From Streptomyces sp. NBC_00190 (GTDB lineage: Bacteria > Actinomycetota > Actinomycetes > Streptomycetales > Streptomycetaceae), in the NCBI RefSeq assembly GCF_036203305.1, contig NZ_CP108131.1, positions 992,001 through 1,056,000 of the forward strand: 64,000 nucleotides of DNA. The letters are read 5' to 3'. The translations under genes were made by a program, and so were the position numbers. Of the stretch, positions 35,184 through 42,963 are shown in pieces. The notes under the pieces are model-generated. The model was not told the DNA's origin. It saw only the letters and a list, made by a program, of their open reading frames with translations, and did no database searches. Position 1 is the first letter of the stretch; every line of letters starts with the position of its first letter.

Positions 35184-36815
35184 ATGGAAGACAACGCCGA
35201 TGTTCGCGTACCGGTTCTCGTCGTGGGCGGCTCCCTCGTGGGCCTGTCCGCCTCGCTTTTCCTGAGCCGCCACGGAGTGAGGCACCTTCTGGTCGAGAAG
35301 CACTCCGACACCTCCGCGCACCCGCGCGGCCGCGGGATCAACGCCCGGACCATGGAGCTCTTCCGTACGGCGGGGGCGGAACCGGCGATCCGCCGGGCGG
35401 CGTCCGCGCTGGAGGGCGTTCAGGGCATTCTGCAGGCCCGGTCGCTGATCGGCGGCGACCACACGTGGCTGGTCAAGTCCGTCGACCCGTCGGGGGCACT
35501 GCGCAAGTTCAGCCCGACCGGCTGGTGCCTGTGCAGCCAGAACAACATCGAGCCGGTGCTGGCGGCGCAGAGCCGCGCGCAGGGCGCCGAGATCCGGTTC
35601 TCCTCGGAGCTGATGACCTTCGACCAGGACGCGACGGGGGTGAGCGCGGTGGTGAAGGACCACCGGACGGGCGAGCACCACACCGTGCGCGCCGACTTCG
35701 TGATCGCCGCGGACGGACCGCGCAGCCCCGTGCGGGAGCAGCTGCGGATTCCGCAGACGGGCAACGGCGAGCTGTTCCACAACGTGAGCGTCACCTTCCG
35801 CTCGGAGCGGCTCGCCGAGGTGCTGGGCGATCTGCGCTTCATCGTCTGCTACCTGATGCGCGAAGGCGCGGACGGGGCGCTGCTGCCGGTGGACAACGCG
35901 ACGCAGTGGGTCTTCCACGCGCCCTGGCACCCCGATCGGGGCGAGACGCTGGAGGACTTCACCGACGAGCGGTGCGTGGAGCAGATCCGCAACGCGATCG
36001 GTGTCCCCGACCTGGATGTGGAGATCGGCGGCAAGGCTCCCTGGCACGCGGCCGAACGGGTGGCGACGCGGTATTCGTCCGGCCGGGTGTTCCTGGCCGG
36101 GGACGCGGCCCACGAGATGTCCCCGACCGGAGCCTTCGGCTCGAACACCGGCATCCAGGACGCGCACAACCTGGCGTGGAAGATCGCCGCGGTGCTGGAC
36201 GGGTCGGCGGGCATCGGGCTCCTCGACACCTACGAGGCGGAGCGGCTGCCGGTGGCCAAGGCCACGAGCGAACGGGCCTCGGCCCGTTCGGCGGAGCACA
36301 GCCACCCGGGGTACGCGCCGCCGCCCACCATGGGCGGCGGACCGGGCAGCGGGGTCCTGACCACGGCGATGGGCTACTGCTACCCGCGCGGCGCGCTCAT
36401 CGGCGGCGATCCGCAGCGCCCGGTCATCCCCGAGGCGCTGCGCCTGATGGGTGACACCGGCACCCGGGCACCGCACATGTGGCTGGCCAGGGGCCGGGAG
36501 CGGATCTCGACGCTGGACCTGTACGAGCGCTCGTTCGTGCTGCTCAGCGGCGTGGGGACGCCGTGGCAGAAGGCAGCGGAGAAGGTGGCCGAGCAGCTGC
36601 CCGCGCGGCTGGACGCCTACACCATCGGCTCGGGACCGGACGCCGACCTGATCCAGGAGACGGGCGCCGACTGGGCCGAGGTCCACGGGATGGAGGCCGG
36701 GGGCGCGGTTCTCGTGCGCCCGGACGGATTCGTGGCCTGGCGCTCGGAGGGCGCCGTGGCCGATCCCCGGGCGACCCTGCTCGAGGTCCTCTCCACGGTG
36801 CTGCGGCGGAGGTGA
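35184..36815 (+). CDS. whiE-ORFVIII: FAD-dependent polyketide hydroxylase (WhiE ORFVIII-like)
   Basis: A 543-residue class A flavoprotein monooxygenase (PF01494). FAD motif VLVVGGSLVGLSASLFLSRH lies at residues ~10-29, the DG motif in FVIAADGPRSPVREQL at ~175, and GDAAHEMSPTGAFGSNTGIQ at ~305. A C-terminal thioredoxin-like domain (~400-540) is typical of PgaE/WhiE-VIII enzymes. It hydroxylates the polyketide aromatic core using NAD(P)H and O2. AGGAG lies 11 nt before the ATG. It is transcribed divergently from ORFI-VII, exactly as in S. coelicolor. Confidence 0.95.
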   Translation: MEDNADVRVPVLVVGGSLVGLSASLFLSRHGVRHLLVEKHSDTSAHPRGRGINARTMELFRTAGAEPAIRRAASALEGVQGILQARSLIGGDHTWLVKSVDPSGALRKFSPTGWCLCSQNNIEPVLAAQSRAQGAEIRFSSELMTFDQDATGVSAVVKDHRTGEHHTVRADFVIAADGPRSPVREQLRIPQTGNGELFHNVSVTFRSERLAEVLGDLRFIVCYLMREGADGALLPVDNATQWVFHAPWHPDRGETLEDFTDERCVEQIRNAIGVPDLDVEIGGKAPWHAAERVATRYSSGRVFLAGDAAHEMSPTGAFGSNTGIQDAHNLAWKIAAVLDGSAGIGLLDTYEAERLPVAKATSERASARSAEHSHPGYAPPPTMGGGPGSGVLTTAMGYCYPRGALIGGDPQRPVIPEALRLMGDTGTRAPHMWLARGRERISTLDLYERSFVLLSGVGTPWQKAAEKVAEQLPARLDAYTIGSGPDADLIQETGADWAEVHGMEAGGAVLVRPDGFVAWRSEGAVADPRATLLEVLSTVLRRR

Positions 36816-36827
36816 CCACTTCACCCT

Positions 36828-36863
36828 CCCGTCCGCCGACCGTGCGCGCGGCCGGCGGACGGG
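36828..36863. terminator. Hairpin between the pigment hydroxylase and the AccE-like gene
   Basis: Arms CCCGTCCGCCG (36828-36838) and CGGCGGACGGG (36853-36863) around a 14-nt loop, 13 bp past the hydroxylase stop and next to the end of the converging small gene. It probably terminates both. Confidence 0.6.
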
Positions 36864-36865
36864 GA

Positions 36866-37081
36866 TCAGCGGCAGGCCCAGCAGCCCGCCCAGCAGCCGA
36901 CGGGCAGCCGGGCTGGGCGCCGGCGGCCGGTTTCCCTCCGGGCGCGCTTCACCGCGTCGCGGGCGCGGGCGGTACGGCTCGCGCAGCAGGCGACCACGAC
37001 CGTGATCGCGGCCAGTTCCTCGGGTGCGGCCAGGCCCTTCTCGACACGGAGCAGACTCGATATCGGGGCATCGTTCGGCAT
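36866..37081 (-). CDS. Acyl-CoA carboxylase epsilon subunit-like protein
   Basis: A 71-residue protein with the AccE/PccE pattern: ISSLLRVEKGLAAPEELAAI near the start, then a helical Ala/Arg segment and an Arg/Pro/Trp tail. Epsilon subunits stabilise the alpha-beta complex of actinobacterial acyl-CoA carboxylases that supply malonyl- or methylmalonyl-CoA. No carboxyltransferase gene is adjacent, so it is an orphan copy. Its location beside a malonyl-CoA-consuming PKS is suggestive. I use the ATG at 37081 (AGAGG 8 nt upstream). The Cys-rich tail (GCWAGCWACR) is unusual. Confidence 0.6.
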   Translation of the reverse strand: MPNDAPISSLLRVEKGLAAPEELAAITVVVACCASRTARARDAVKRARRETGRRRPARLPVGCWAGCWACR

Positions 37082-37344
37082 CTGCACGGCCTCTCGTACG
37101 GGGGCTGCGCGTGTACCCTGCCGCGGCGCGAGGGGCGGGCCGTCTCGGCGCCGGCGCGGGCTGCGCTCGGATGGTCCGGCGCGCCCATGAGGCGTGTTCC
37201 GCGTACTCAGCGGTCGCGCACCGGCCGGCGGAGTCCTGTCGGGTCACCAGGACTCCTGACGCGAACGACGCTACAAGCGCGCGGCGGACCCGGCACGTTG
37301 GGCCGGCCCGGCCGGCGCCGCTCCCCCGCGGCCGCGGCGCCGCC

Positions 37345-37602
37345 GTGCGGGTCGTGGCCGTCACCGGCGGTCCGGCCGTGACCGGCCGCGAGGCCCTGCT
37401 CTGCCGGGGTTGCGCCGGCCGCCTGTACGCCGTGTGCACCACCGACGGCCGCAAGGGCCGCGGGAGTGCCGTCGGCGAGTGGGAGGTCGACCACGAGATG
37501 CCCGGGCTCTGCCCGCTCTCCGGGCTGCTGCCGCTCACCGGGAAGGCCGCCTCCGTCCACGACCTGCCCGGCGCGGCGGAGGTCCTCGGTCCGCCGGACT
37601 GA
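37345..37602 (+). CDS. Possible small Cys-containing protein
   Basis: A frame of about 85 codons (VRVVAVTGGPAVTGREALLC, RGCAGRLYAVCTTDGRKGRG, PGLCPLSGLLPLTGKAASVH) with a C-x-x-C pair and two further cysteines, suggesting a small metal-binding protein. There is no clear ribosome binding site at the GTG at 37345 or the one at 37354, and the frame stays open upstream without sense. The opposite strand has no better candidate. It may not be a gene. Confidence 0.3.
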   Translation: MRVVAVTGGPAVTGREALLCRGCAGRLYAVCTTDGRKGRGSAVGEWEVDHEMPGLCPLSGLLPLTGKAASVHDLPGAAEVLGPPD

Positions 37603-37783
37603 GTGCGGGGCGTTGGGCCTTACGGGTGACTGCCGTCATCACGGCCGGTTCTGCCGGGACTTCGCGGACGCGCCGCCCCCACCGCCCGCGCGTCCCGAGC
37701 GCCCGAGCGTCCCGAGCGCCCGGACCCCCAGCGTTCACTGGTTGAACTCCCCCAGCCCTGACGCCCTTTGCCGGTTCAATGTC

Positions 37784-37812
37784 TTGACGCCCGAACCGGC
37801 GGGGAGCACAGT
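37784..37812 (+). promoter_or_regulatory. Candidate sigma-70-type promoter of the glucanase operon
   Basis: TTGACG (37784-37789), 17-bp spacer, CACAGT (37807-37812). The -10 box is weak but the -35 box is near consensus, and the LacI-type palindrome follows 13 bp downstream, which would block transcription when occupied. About 95 nt separate it from the ATG. Confidence 0.5.
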
Positions 37813-37825
37813 GTCCAGCGCGCCG

Positions 37826-37843
37826 CTTGAGAGCGCTCTCAAG
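37826..37843. promoter_or_regulatory. 18-bp palindrome, LacI-family operator
   Basis: CTTGAGAGCGCTCTCAAG is a perfect palindrome with a central GAGCGCTC, the pattern of LacI/CebR-type operators in Streptomyces. It lies between the promoter and the GH16 gene. The LacI-family gene that ends this cassette (41001-42047) is the obvious binder. Confidence 0.75.
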
Positions 37844-37906
37844 CCGGTGAGCTCCGTCGGCTCTTCCCCCCGCACCGCGCCTCACGGCGCCTCAGAGAGG
37901 GCACCC

Positions 37907-39352
37907 ATGCGTCAGATATCCGCCAGGAAACGGCCTACGGCCCGGCGGGCCGTCCTGGCCGCGCTCAGCACGATCGCAGTGGTCGCGGCCGCCTCGGCGG
38001 CGGTCGTCCTGCCCGCCGGCGCCGCCGCTCCCCCCACCCCCGCAGGCTGGTCACAGGTGTTCCTGGACGACTTCGACGGGGCCGCGGGCTCCGGCGTGAA
38101 CACCGCCGACTGGCAGTACACGACCGGTACGAGCTACCCCGGCGGGCCCGGTGGCTTCGGCACCGGTGAGATCGAGACGATGACGGCCGACCCGGCGAAC
38201 GTCTCCCTCGACGGGGCGGGCAACCTGCGCATCACCCCGCGGCGGGACGCGGCCGGCAACTGGACCTCCGGCCGCGTCGAGACCAGGCGCTCGGACTTCC
38301 AGCCCCCGGCGGGCGGCACGCTGCGCACCGAGGCCCGCATCCAGATGCCGAACGTCACCGGCCCCGCGGCCAAGGGCTATTGGCCGGCCTTCTGGATGCT
38401 CGGCGCGCCCTACCGGGGCAACTGGTGGAACTGGCCCGGCGTCGGTGAGCTCGACATCCTGGAGAACGTCCAGGGCATCAACAACGTCTGGGCCACCATG
38501 CACTGCGGCACCAGCCCGGGCGGCCCCTGCAACGAGAAGTCCGGCATCGGCGGTCAGCGCGTCTGCCCCGGCACCAGCTGCCAGGGCGGCTTCCACACGT
38601 ACGCCGTGGAGTGGGACCGCGGGGCCGCGGTCGAGCAGATGCGCTTCTACGTCGACGGGATCAACTTCCATACGGTACGGGCCGATCAGGTGGACGCCAC
38701 CACCTGGACCAATGCCACGAACCACGGCTACTTCATCATCCTGAACGTCGCGATGGGCGGCGAGTTCCCCGCGGCCTTCGGCGGCGGACCCGACGCGGGT
38801 ACCGAGCCCGGCCATCCCATGGTCGTCGACTACGTGTCCGTCCTCAGTTCGGCCGGCACCACCACCCCGCCCACGACCCCGCCCACCACACCTCCCACGA
38901 CTCCTCCGACGACGCCTCCCACCACCCCGCCGGCCGGCGGCCGCGACGCGTACTCCGCGACCCAGGCCGAGTCGTACGACTCCCAGGCGGGGGTGGCGAA
39001 GGAGACCACCGCGGACACCGGCGGCGGCCAGGACCTCACCACCCTCGGCAACGGCGACTGGGCCCTCTACAAGGGCGTCAGCTTCGGCCCGACGGCCGCC
39101 CGGCAGTTCTACGGACGCGTCGCCTCGGGCGCGGCCGGCGGGGTCAGCGGTCTCGTGGAGGTACGGCTCGACAGCCGCAACAGCGCTCCGATCGGCAGCT
39201 TCTCCGTCGCGAACACCGGTGGCTGGCAGAGCTGGCGCACGGTGCCGGCGAACATCAGCGGCGTCACGGGCACGCACGACGTCTACCTGACCTTCACCAG
39301 CGGTCAGGGCGCCGACTTCGTGAACGTCAACTGGTTCGACTTCGGCCACTGA
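37907..39352 (+). CDS. Secreted GH16 endo-beta-1,3-glucanase with CBM6
   Basis: A 481-residue precursor from the ATG at 37907. It has a Tat-like or long signal peptide (RKRPTARRAVLAALSTIAVV, cleavage near GAAAPP) and a GH16 domain (~47-315) with the active site GVGELDILENV: Glu181 nucleophile, Asp183, Glu186 acid/base. A Thr-Pro linker of TTPP repeats spans ~322-345, and a C-terminal CBM6-type jelly roll (~352-481, YDSQAGVAKETTADTGGGQD, GTHDVYLTF). It cuts beta-1,3-glucans such as laminarin or fungal wall glucan outside the cell. It is followed 23 bp later by a GH64 gene. Confidence 0.93.
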   Translation: MRQISARKRPTARRAVLAALSTIAVVAAASAAVVLPAGAAAPPTPAGWSQVFLDDFDGAAGSGVNTADWQYTTGTSYPGGPGGFGTGEIETMTADPANVSLDGAGNLRITPRRDAAGNWTSGRVETRRSDFQPPAGGTLRTEARIQMPNVTGPAAKGYWPAFWMLGAPYRGNWWNWPGVGELDILENVQGINNVWATMHCGTSPGGPCNEKSGIGGQRVCPGTSCQGGFHTYAVEWDRGAAVEQMRFYVDGINFHTVRADQVDATTWTNATNHGYFIILNVAMGGEFPAAFGGGPDAGTEPGHPMVVDYVSVLSSAGTTTPPTTPPTTPPTTPPTTPPTTPPAGGRDAYSATQAESYDSQAGVAKETTADTGGGQDLTTLGNGDWALYKGVSFGPTAARQFYGRVASGAAGGVSGLVEVRLDSRNSAPIGSFSVANTGGWQSWRTVPANISGVTGTHDVYLTFTSGQGADFVNVNWFDFGH

Positions 39353-39375
39353 GGACCGGACCGAGGAGAGCACCC

Positions 39376-40902
39376 ATGAAGACCACCCACGCACCACCCC
39401 ACCGGGGCCGGATACGTCTGATCCCGCTGATCCTGCTGGCCGCCCTGCTCACCCTGTCGGGGTCCCTCCTGTTCGCGCCGACGACGACTCGGGCCGCCGC
39501 CGCCGACTACACGCAGGGCGTCACCGCTGAGGGCTCCGGGGCCGTACGGATCTGGTTCACGCCGGCCACCCCGGCCGCGCTGGTGGACGTCCACTACCTG
39601 CCGGGCGGGGGCCTGGGCCAGCAGAACGTCCGGATGGCCGCCGGCGCCGGCACCTGGCAGCAGAACATCAGCGGCCTGGCTCCCGGGTCCACCCTCGAGT
39701 ACTGGTTCACCTACGAGAAGGGCGGCCCGCTCCACGACACTCCCCACTTCACCCACACGGTCGGCGGAGGCGGAGATGGAGGTGGCGGCGGAGGCGGTAC
39801 CGGCAGCTTCCCGATCACCTTCGTGAACAACACCCGTGGCACGTACGCCGATTCACAGATCTTCGTCACCGTCCTCGGCCAGGTGACCCCGGGCCAGTGG
39901 TCGTACATGAAGCCCGACGGCACCATGGCCCACATCAGCCACCTCGATGCCACGACCCCCGGCCACCTGGTCAAACGAGGCGTGAACTACCCCGACATGT
40001 CCTTCACCCTCGCGCAGGTGGGTGGCACCGTCCCCTCCCCGCCCGCGATCCGCGGGGGCCGGATCTACCTCTCCCTCGGCTCCCCGGTGTACATCCCCGT
40101 CTCCCCCGACGACCAGGGCTGGGGCGGGCCGGACCTGCGCAACCCGAACGACCCCAACAGCGACGTGTACTACGACTGGTACGAGTACACCTACGTGCAC
40201 GGACAGGTCGCGTTCGGCGGGAACACCACCCAGGTCGACCAGTTCGGCTTCCCGATCACCTCGCGGCTGCGCCAGAGCTCCAGCGGCTACGACACCACCC
40301 AGGGCATCACCCGCACCCGCGCCGAGGTGATGCAGCAGTACGCGGCCTCCGTCGGCCCCGCCTTCACACCGCTGCGGACGCCCTACCGGATCGTGGCGCC
40401 CCGGTCCTCGGACCTCTTCCTCCCCGGCGGCGCCCAGCAGAACCACCTCACCGCCGCGATCGACCAGGCCTGGGCCTACTACACCACCCACCCCTTCACC
40501 CTGAACCGTCTCGGTGAGACGCTTTCCGGACGCGTCACGGGTTCCACCCTCACCTTCGGCAAGAACGGCGCGGGCTCCTTCACCCTGCACAAACCCACCT
40601 CGGCCGACGTCATGGCCTGCGCCGGCGCGATGGCCTCGGGCAACGACACCGAGAAGCAACTCGGCGCGGAGTTCTGCGCCGCGTTCAACCGGGGCGTCGC
40701 ACTCGACACCACCGCCTGGTACCGGCCGGCGGCGTACTACACGGGCCCGGCGAAGAACGACTACGCCGGCTTCTTCCACACCGTCGGCCTGGACCGGCGG
40801 GCCTACGGCTTCCCCTACGACGACGTCAACGACCAGTCCTCCGTGCAGATCCTCGGCAACTCCGAACCGCCGACCGGGCTGACCCTCGGCGTCGGCTGGT
40901 AA
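39376..40902 (+). CDS. Secreted GH64 beta-1,3-glucanase with N-terminal CBM56
   Basis: A 508-residue precursor. Signal peptide at residues ~12-40 (LIPLILLAALLTLSGSLLFA). A CBM56-like module at ~45-135 (YTQGVTAEGSGAVRIWFTPA, LEYWFTYEKGG) is joined by a Gly-rich linker to a GH64 domain (~150-508, FPITFVNNTRGTYADSQIFV, GGPDLRNPNDPNSDVYYDWY, NTTQVDQFGFPI). GH64 enzymes invert beta-1,3-glucan to laminaripentaose. GAGGAGAG lies just before the ATG. It complements the upstream GH16 endo-enzyme in the same operon. Confidence 0.93.
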   Translation: MKTTHAPPHRGRIRLIPLILLAALLTLSGSLLFAPTTTRAAAADYTQGVTAEGSGAVRIWFTPATPAALVDVHYLPGGGLGQQNVRMAAGAGTWQQNISGLAPGSTLEYWFTYEKGGPLHDTPHFTHTVGGGGDGGGGGGGTGSFPITFVNNTRGTYADSQIFVTVLGQVTPGQWSYMKPDGTMAHISHLDATTPGHLVKRGVNYPDMSFTLAQVGGTVPSPPAIRGGRIYLSLGSPVYIPVSPDDQGWGGPDLRNPNDPNSDVYYDWYEYTYVHGQVAFGGNTTQVDQFGFPITSRLRQSSSGYDTTQGITRTRAEVMQQYAASVGPAFTPLRTPYRIVAPRSSDLFLPGGAQQNHLTAAIDQAWAYYTTHPFTLNRLGETLSGRVTGSTLTFGKNGAGSFTLHKPTSADVMACAGAMASGNDTEKQLGAEFCAAFNRGVALDTTAWYRPAAYYTGPAKNDYAGFFHTVGLDRRAYGFPYDDVNDQSSVQILGNSEPPTGLTLGVGW

Positions 40903-40905
40903 TGG

Positions 40906-40947
40906 CCCGTGCCGCCGGGAGCCCGCCCTGGTTCCCGGCGGCACGGG
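40906..40947 (+). terminator. Terminator after the GH64 gene
   Basis: Perfect 15-bp arms CCCGTGCCGCCGGGA (40906-40920) and TCCCGGCGGCACGGG (40933-40947) start 3 bp past the stop codon. It should stop most glucanase transcripts before the lacI-type gene. Confidence 0.8.
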
Positions 40948-41000
40948 TTACCCTGCTGATCAGCGAGGCGACAGGCCCGCAAACACCAGGAGGAGCGCCC

Positions 41001-42047
41001 GTGCCAGAACAGCGTCCCGGGGACCGCCCGACCCTGGAGGCGGTGGCGGCACGCGCCGGGGTGTCCCGGGCCACCGCGTCCCGCGTGGTCAACGGCGGCG
41101 ACGGGGTCCGCACCCACCTGGCGGACCGGGTCCGCGCGGCCATCCAGGAACTGGGCTACGTGCCCAACCCCGCGGCGCGCACCCTGGTCACCCGGCGCAC
41201 CGGCGCCGTGGCGGTGATCATCCCCGAGCCGGAGATCCGGATCTTCTCCGATCCCTTCTTCTCCCGCCAGGTGCGCGGCATCAGCAGGGAACTGACCGCG
41301 CACGACACGCAGTTGGTACTGCTGTTGGTGGAGGACCGCGGCGACTACGACCGGATCGAGCGCTATCTGGCGGGCGGCCACGTCGACGGCGCGCTCGCCT
41401 TCTCACTGCACACCGACGATCCGCTGCCCGCCATCACCCGCCGGGTCGGCGTGCCCACGGTCTACGGCGGCAGGCCGGGCTGGATCTCCGGGCCCGGGGA
41501 GCCCGGTGGCGGCGTGACGTTCGTGGACGCGGACAACCGCGGGGGCGCCCGGGAGGCCGTACGGTACCTGCTGGCGCGGGGGCGCGAGCGGATCGCGCAC
41601 ATCGCCGGTCCGCTCGACCAGACATCGGCGGCCGACCGGCTGAGCGGCTACCGCGACGTGCTGCCGGACGCCGATCCGGCGCTGGTCGCCGAGGGAGACT
41701 TCACCGTGGCGGGCGGGGCCCGCGCGATGGCCGAACTGCTGGACCGCCAGGCCGGCATCGACGCCGTGTTCGCCGCGAACGACCTGATGGCGACGGGCGC
41801 ACTGCGGGTGCTGCGGGAGCGCGGCCACAGCGTTCCGGCGGATGTGGCGCTGGTCGGGTTCGACGACGCCGAGCTGGTCGCGGAGAGCGCCGATCCGCCG
41901 CTGACGACCGTGCGCCAGGACATCGAGGGCATGGGGCGGCTGATGGCGCGCCTGCTGCTGGAAACGCTGGACGCGGGCCGGGGCACGGGGATCGCGGTCG
42001 GCCCGGTGATCACCGACACGGTGCTGGTGCGGCGCGACTCGGCCTGA
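41001..42047 (+). CDS. LacI family transcriptional regulator
   Basis: A 348-residue regulator starting at the GTG at 41001 (AGGAGGAG 6 nt upstream). The HTH at residues ~11-32 reads TLEAVAARAGVSRATASRVV. A periplasmic-binding-protein-like sensor domain follows (VAVIIPEPEIRIFSDPFFSR, AVFAANDLMATGALRVLRER, VGFDDAELV). Sugar binding probably releases it from DNA. It is downstream of the two glucanase genes and almost certainly represses them through the palindrome at 37826; the inducer is probably a beta-1,3-gluco-oligosaccharide. Confidence 0.93.
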   Translation: MPEQRPGDRPTLEAVAARAGVSRATASRVVNGGDGVRTHLADRVRAAIQELGYVPNPAARTLVTRRTGAVAVIIPEPEIRIFSDPFFSRQVRGISRELTAHDTQLVLLLVEDRGDYDRIERYLAGGHVDGALAFSLHTDDPLPAITRRVGVPTVYGGRPGWISGPGEPGGGVTFVDADNRGGAREAVRYLLARGRERIAHIAGPLDQTSAADRLSGYRDVLPDADPALVAEGDFTVAGGARAMAELLDRQAGIDAVFAANDLMATGALRVLRERGHSVPADVALVGFDDAELVAESADPPLTTVRQDIEGMGRLMARLLLETLDAGRGTGIAVGPVITDTVLVRRDSA

Positions 42048-42049
42048 GA

Positions 42050-42079
42050 GGCCGGGGCCCGCGCCGACGGGCCCCGGCC
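42050..42079. terminator. Bidirectional terminator between lacI-type and DUF4360 genes
   Basis: Perfect 12-bp arms GGCCGGGGCCCG (42050-42061) and CGGGCCCCGGCC (42068-42079) with a 6-nt loop, lying between two converging genes. Confidence 0.75.
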
Positions 42080-42121
42080 GGTGCGGCCGAGGTGAGCGCG
42101 GCCGCGGCTGCCACTTCGGGG

Positions 42122-42787
42122 TCAGCGCACCGGGCACCGCTTCCACGAGAAGTGGTAGATGCTGTTGATGCTGCCGTCGGTCGAGTCGAGCGCCATGAAG
42201 CTGGTCTGCGACGGATCGGAGGTTCCGACCTCGGCGCGCAGCTCGGTGTTGATGTTGAAGTTGCGCTGCTCGCCGCAGGGCGCGAAGACCAGGGCCTGGA
42301 CGCCCGTGGTGTCGGTGGCCTGCCAGTTGTCGTCGAAGGCGCCGTTGAACTTGTGGGTGCGCTGGGCGGTCTGGCTCATGCCCTGGAAGTAGTAGCTGGC
42401 CTTCTGCGTTCCGATCGCGCCCTCCTGCAGGCTGCCGAAGCCCCGGTAGTCGACCTGGGCCACGGCGTAGGTGTAGCCCTGGGGGACGTGGACGACGAGG
42501 GAGAGGAGACAGTTCTTGCGGCCTTCGACGGCGGGGACGCCGCCGCCGGCCTGGGCCAGGTACTCGCTGTAGGTGACGGTGAAGGCCGTGTTGTCCGGCG
42601 AGACGGCGACGGCGGCGCTGCCTGGACGGCAGCCCGATCCGTTGACGGAGGCGACGTCCACGGTCACCTGGTCGGAGGGAGCCTTGACGGCGGGAGCCGA
42701 GGCGGAGGCCCCGGCCGAGGGGGAGAGCGTGACGAGAGATGCGGTCACGACGGCTGCGGTGAATCCGGTACGGAGCGACTTGATCAC
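42122..42787 (-). CDS. Secreted DUF4360 domain protein
   Basis: A 221-residue precursor with a signal peptide (LRTGFTAAVVTASLVTLSPS) and a DUF4360 domain: VNGSGCRPGSAAVAVSPDNT, FTVTYSEYLAQAG, NCLLSLVVHVPQGYTYAVAQ and a C-terminal SFMALDSTDGSINSIYHFSW with terminal Cys. Four cysteines (C53, C92, C191, C218, roughly) probably form two disulfides. The function of the family is unknown; members are secreted. It uses a GTG start, divergent from the copper-oxidase gene. Confidence 0.88.
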   Translation of the reverse strand: MIKSLRTGFTAAVVTASLVTLSPSAGASASAPAVKAPSDQVTVDVASVNGSGCRPGSAAVAVSPDNTAFTVTYSEYLAQAGGGVPAVEGRKNCLLSLVVHVPQGYTYAVAQVDYRGFGSLQEGAIGTQKASYYFQGMSQTAQRTHKFNGAFDDNWQATDTTGVQALVFAPCGEQRNFNINTELRAEVGTSDPSQTSFMALDSTDGSINSIYHFSWKRCPVR

Positions 42788-42963
42788 GTGGAAATGGATA
42801 GCGGTCCGCGGGGGCTCCGGGCGGACGGCGGGGACGGGGGCTCACCTCTATGGCCGCAGCAGTTCACCGAAGAAACGTTAATTCACGACAAATCGGACGG
42901 CCGATCAGCTCCACGCCGAGCCGCCTCGGTGCGATTCACCCTATTTCTCCTAATATCAGCGCA

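Larger units (their letters stand above)
37603..37906. other. Promoter region of the glucanase cassette
   Basis: A 304-bp gap with no gene. Its right half holds the promoter and operator of the GH16 gene listed separately. The left half (37603-37740) is C-rich with no feature that I can name. Confidence 0.5.

Noticed and set aside
37207..37560. A 117-codon minus-strand frame
   Set aside because: Gly/Ala/Arg/His-rich without motif; looks like the antisense of the doubtful Cys-containing frame on the plus strand.
38866..38940. Short tandem repeats as a CRISPR-like or mobile repeat
   Set aside because: They encode the Thr-Pro linker of the GH16 protein and have no unique spacers.
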